DNA from: Oscillospiraceae bacterium
GTDB taxonomy: Bacteria; Bacillota; Clostridia; Oscillospirales; Acutalibacteraceae
Assembly (NCBI GenBank): GCA_015065425.1
Contig: SVQH01000010.1
Coordinates: 17,920 to 81,919 of the forward strand
Length of the DNA stretch: 64,000 nt
Direction of reading: 5' to 3'
Of the stretch, positions 62,986-64,000 are shown piece by piece (positions within the stretch are counted from its first letter, which is position 1; each line of letters starts with the position of its first letter). The notes below the pieces were generated by a model. It was not told where the DNA came from. It searched no databases and saw nothing but the letters and a program-made list of their open reading frames with translations. The translations under genes and the position numbers were made by a program.

Positions 62986-63450
62986 ATGATATTTAAGCTT
63001 ATAGATAAAACATATTATGAAAAAGTAGCTCCTTTGAGTCTTAAATTGGCAGAGCTTCACGCATCACAAAGACCTGATTTGTTTCAGAAGACTGAAATAA
63101 TGAGCAAAAAAGAATTTAACAAACGTATAAAAGTAAAAGGCTTTCTCGGAATTGCCGCATGCGAAAATGATACCGTTTGTGCTTACTGCTTTTGCAGAGT
63201 CAAGCACTTTAAGTCAAAAATGTATCCCGACACAGCTTCACTTTGGATAGATGAAATTTTTGTCAAAGAAGAATACAGAAGAAACGGTGTCGGCACGGCT
63301 CTGTTTGAAGAAATCAAGAGAATTGCAAAAGAAAAAAACTGCTCAATTATAGAATTTGATGTCTGGGAACAGAACGATTCGGCTCAAAAGTTTTATGCTG
63401 CATTAGGCTGTAAAACACAGAGAATACTCAAGGAATATAAACTGTCGTAA
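62986..63450 (+). CDS. GNAT-family N-acetyltransferase
   Basis: A 154-residue acetyl-CoA-dependent acetyltransferase. The acetyl-CoA loop is in IFVKEEYRRNGVGTALFEEI (about residue 95-114), followed by EFDVWEQNDSAQKFYAALGC. The ATG at 62986 follows TTAGGAGG. The substrate is unknown; it is read divergently from the DeoR gene. Confidence 0.87.
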   Translation: MIFKLIDKTYYEKVAPLSLKLAELHASQRPDLFQKTEIMSKKEFNKRIKVKGFLGIAACENDTVCAYCFCRVKHFKSKMYPDTASLWIDEIFVKEEYRRNGVGTALFEEIKRIAKEKNCSIIEFDVWEQNDSAQKFYAALGCKTQRILKEYKLS

Positions 63451-63513
63451 AAGGGTAAAAATTGAAAACATCAAAACTTTCAATAAAGCTTCCAAACTTT
63501 GTTTAGTGCTTAT

Positions 63514-63742
63514 ATGTTTATTTAATGTATCTGTGTTTATTTAAAATATCTATGTTTGCTTAATTCATCTATGCTTGTATAATGCGTCTATGCTTATTTA
63601 ATGTATCTGCATTTATTTAATGCTGCTGTGTTTAATTGATGTATCTGTGTTTAATTGATGTATCAGTGTTTAATTGACGTGTCAGTGTTTATTTAACGTA
63701 TCCGTGTTTATTTAATTCATTCATGTTTGTTTAATGTTATTC
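63514..63742. repeat. Degenerate 19-bp tandem repeat, about 12 units
   Basis: Units close to GTGTTTATTTAATGTATCT repeat end to end, eleven of exactly 19 bases and one of 20, then fade out to about 63,800. Typical differences are T/C and A/G changes. No ORF uses the array. Conservation is highest in the TGTTTATTTAA half. Confidence 0.8.
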
Positions 63743-63868
63743 ATGTTAATTGGTATTTCTATGCTTTGTGTTAATTAACATTTCTATACTTTGTGCAATA
63801 TCAACAAAGCAAACTGAGAACATTTATATTAAATACGTATTGCAACTCGGACGGTTTTATGTTAGCAT

Positions 63869-63932
63869 AAGCATAGATAAACAAGGTATGTCGATTTTCT
63901 ATGCTTATTTTTTTTTTTTTTTTTTTTTTTTT
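63869..63932 (+). terminator. Hairpin with a 25-base T run
   Basis: AAGCATAG (63869-63876) pairs with CTATGCTT (63899-63906) around 22 bases and is followed, after one A, by 25 consecutive T. It resembles a terminator with an overlong T tract. No gene clearly leads into it. Confidence 0.45.
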
Positions 63933-64000
63933 GATGACAATACCTCGATAATCAAGGCTTAGGTTTTATTAATGTGTGAGCTTTTTATGTTTATTGATGA

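Noticed and set aside
63514-63742. Possible CRISPR array
   Set aside because: Units are contiguous with no unique spacers, are degenerate and have no cas genes nearby.
63750-63962. 70-aa ORF reading through the T run
   Set aside because: Its polyphenylalanine stretch is just the 25-base T tract; no ribosome binding site.

Overview
The window reads as a low-GC, Gram-positive gut or rumen Clostridia chromosome, probably near Ruminococcus/Oscillospiraceae. The evidence is AGGAGG-type ribosome binding sites, TTG/GTG starts, a perfect CIRCE element before hrcA-grpE-dnaK-dnaJ, a T-box leader on metG, two dockerin-bearing secreted proteins, a PASTA kinase-like protein and a tRNA with encoded CCA. 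I cannot name the species.

Positions 1 to about 36,000 are one end of an integrative and conjugative element (ICE). Nearly every gene is on the minus strand, in tightly overlapping order. Read in the direction of transcription (right to left) it holds: two small leader ORFs; parA-parB; a SpoVG-family gene; a complete-looking Tad/Flp (type IVc) pilus locus with three tandem pilins, an A24 prepilin peptidase, CpaB, a CpaE/TadZ-like ATPase, an IPQTG wall-anchored protein, TadA, TadB, TadC and two minor pilin-like proteins; a Cys-rich membrane protein; a 1491-residue secreted protein with InlB-type repeats; a winged-helix protein; ICE accessory proteins; a 3057-residue ArdC/MutS-I/methylase/SNF2-helicase protein; small accessory genes, including a TOPRIM primase-like protein; a probable oriT; MobC; a MobA/VirD2-type relaxase; a PcfB-like protein; an ArdC-like protein; and a VirD4/TraG coupling protein cut by the left edge. 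Only one gene in this block (8106-8612) runs the other way. Mating-channel genes (VirB4, VirB6) and the integrase are not visible and would lie beyond the left edge.

Positions 36,000-37,550 form a junction. They contain a decayed mobC/relaxase remnant on the opposite strand, a strongly structured RNA-like segment, a minus-strand terminator, a cluster of ATTAGCAA repeats, an intact tRNA-Arg(CCT) and a broken 5' half of a second tRNA-Arg(CCT). This looks like an integration site at a tRNA gene that has been hit more than once.

Positions 37,550-64,000 are ordinary chromosome: a secreted repeat protein, a sugar-phosphate isomerase-like protein, tadA, a dockerin/Cys-repeat protein, an FAD oxidoreductase beside a B12-binding radical SAM enzyme, cysS-cysE next to a PASTA pseudokinase, the heat-shock operon, T-box-controlled metG, an AAA ATPase, a leucine-rich-repeat dockerin protein, a small XRE/DeoR regulator pair and a GNAT acetyltransferase. 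The window ends in a degenerate 19-bp tandem repeat and a 25-base T run.

The most interesting feature is the Tad pilus encoded inside a conjugative element, between its partition genes and its DNA-processing genes. It suggests a mobile pilus used for mate contact or for colonisation by the new host.
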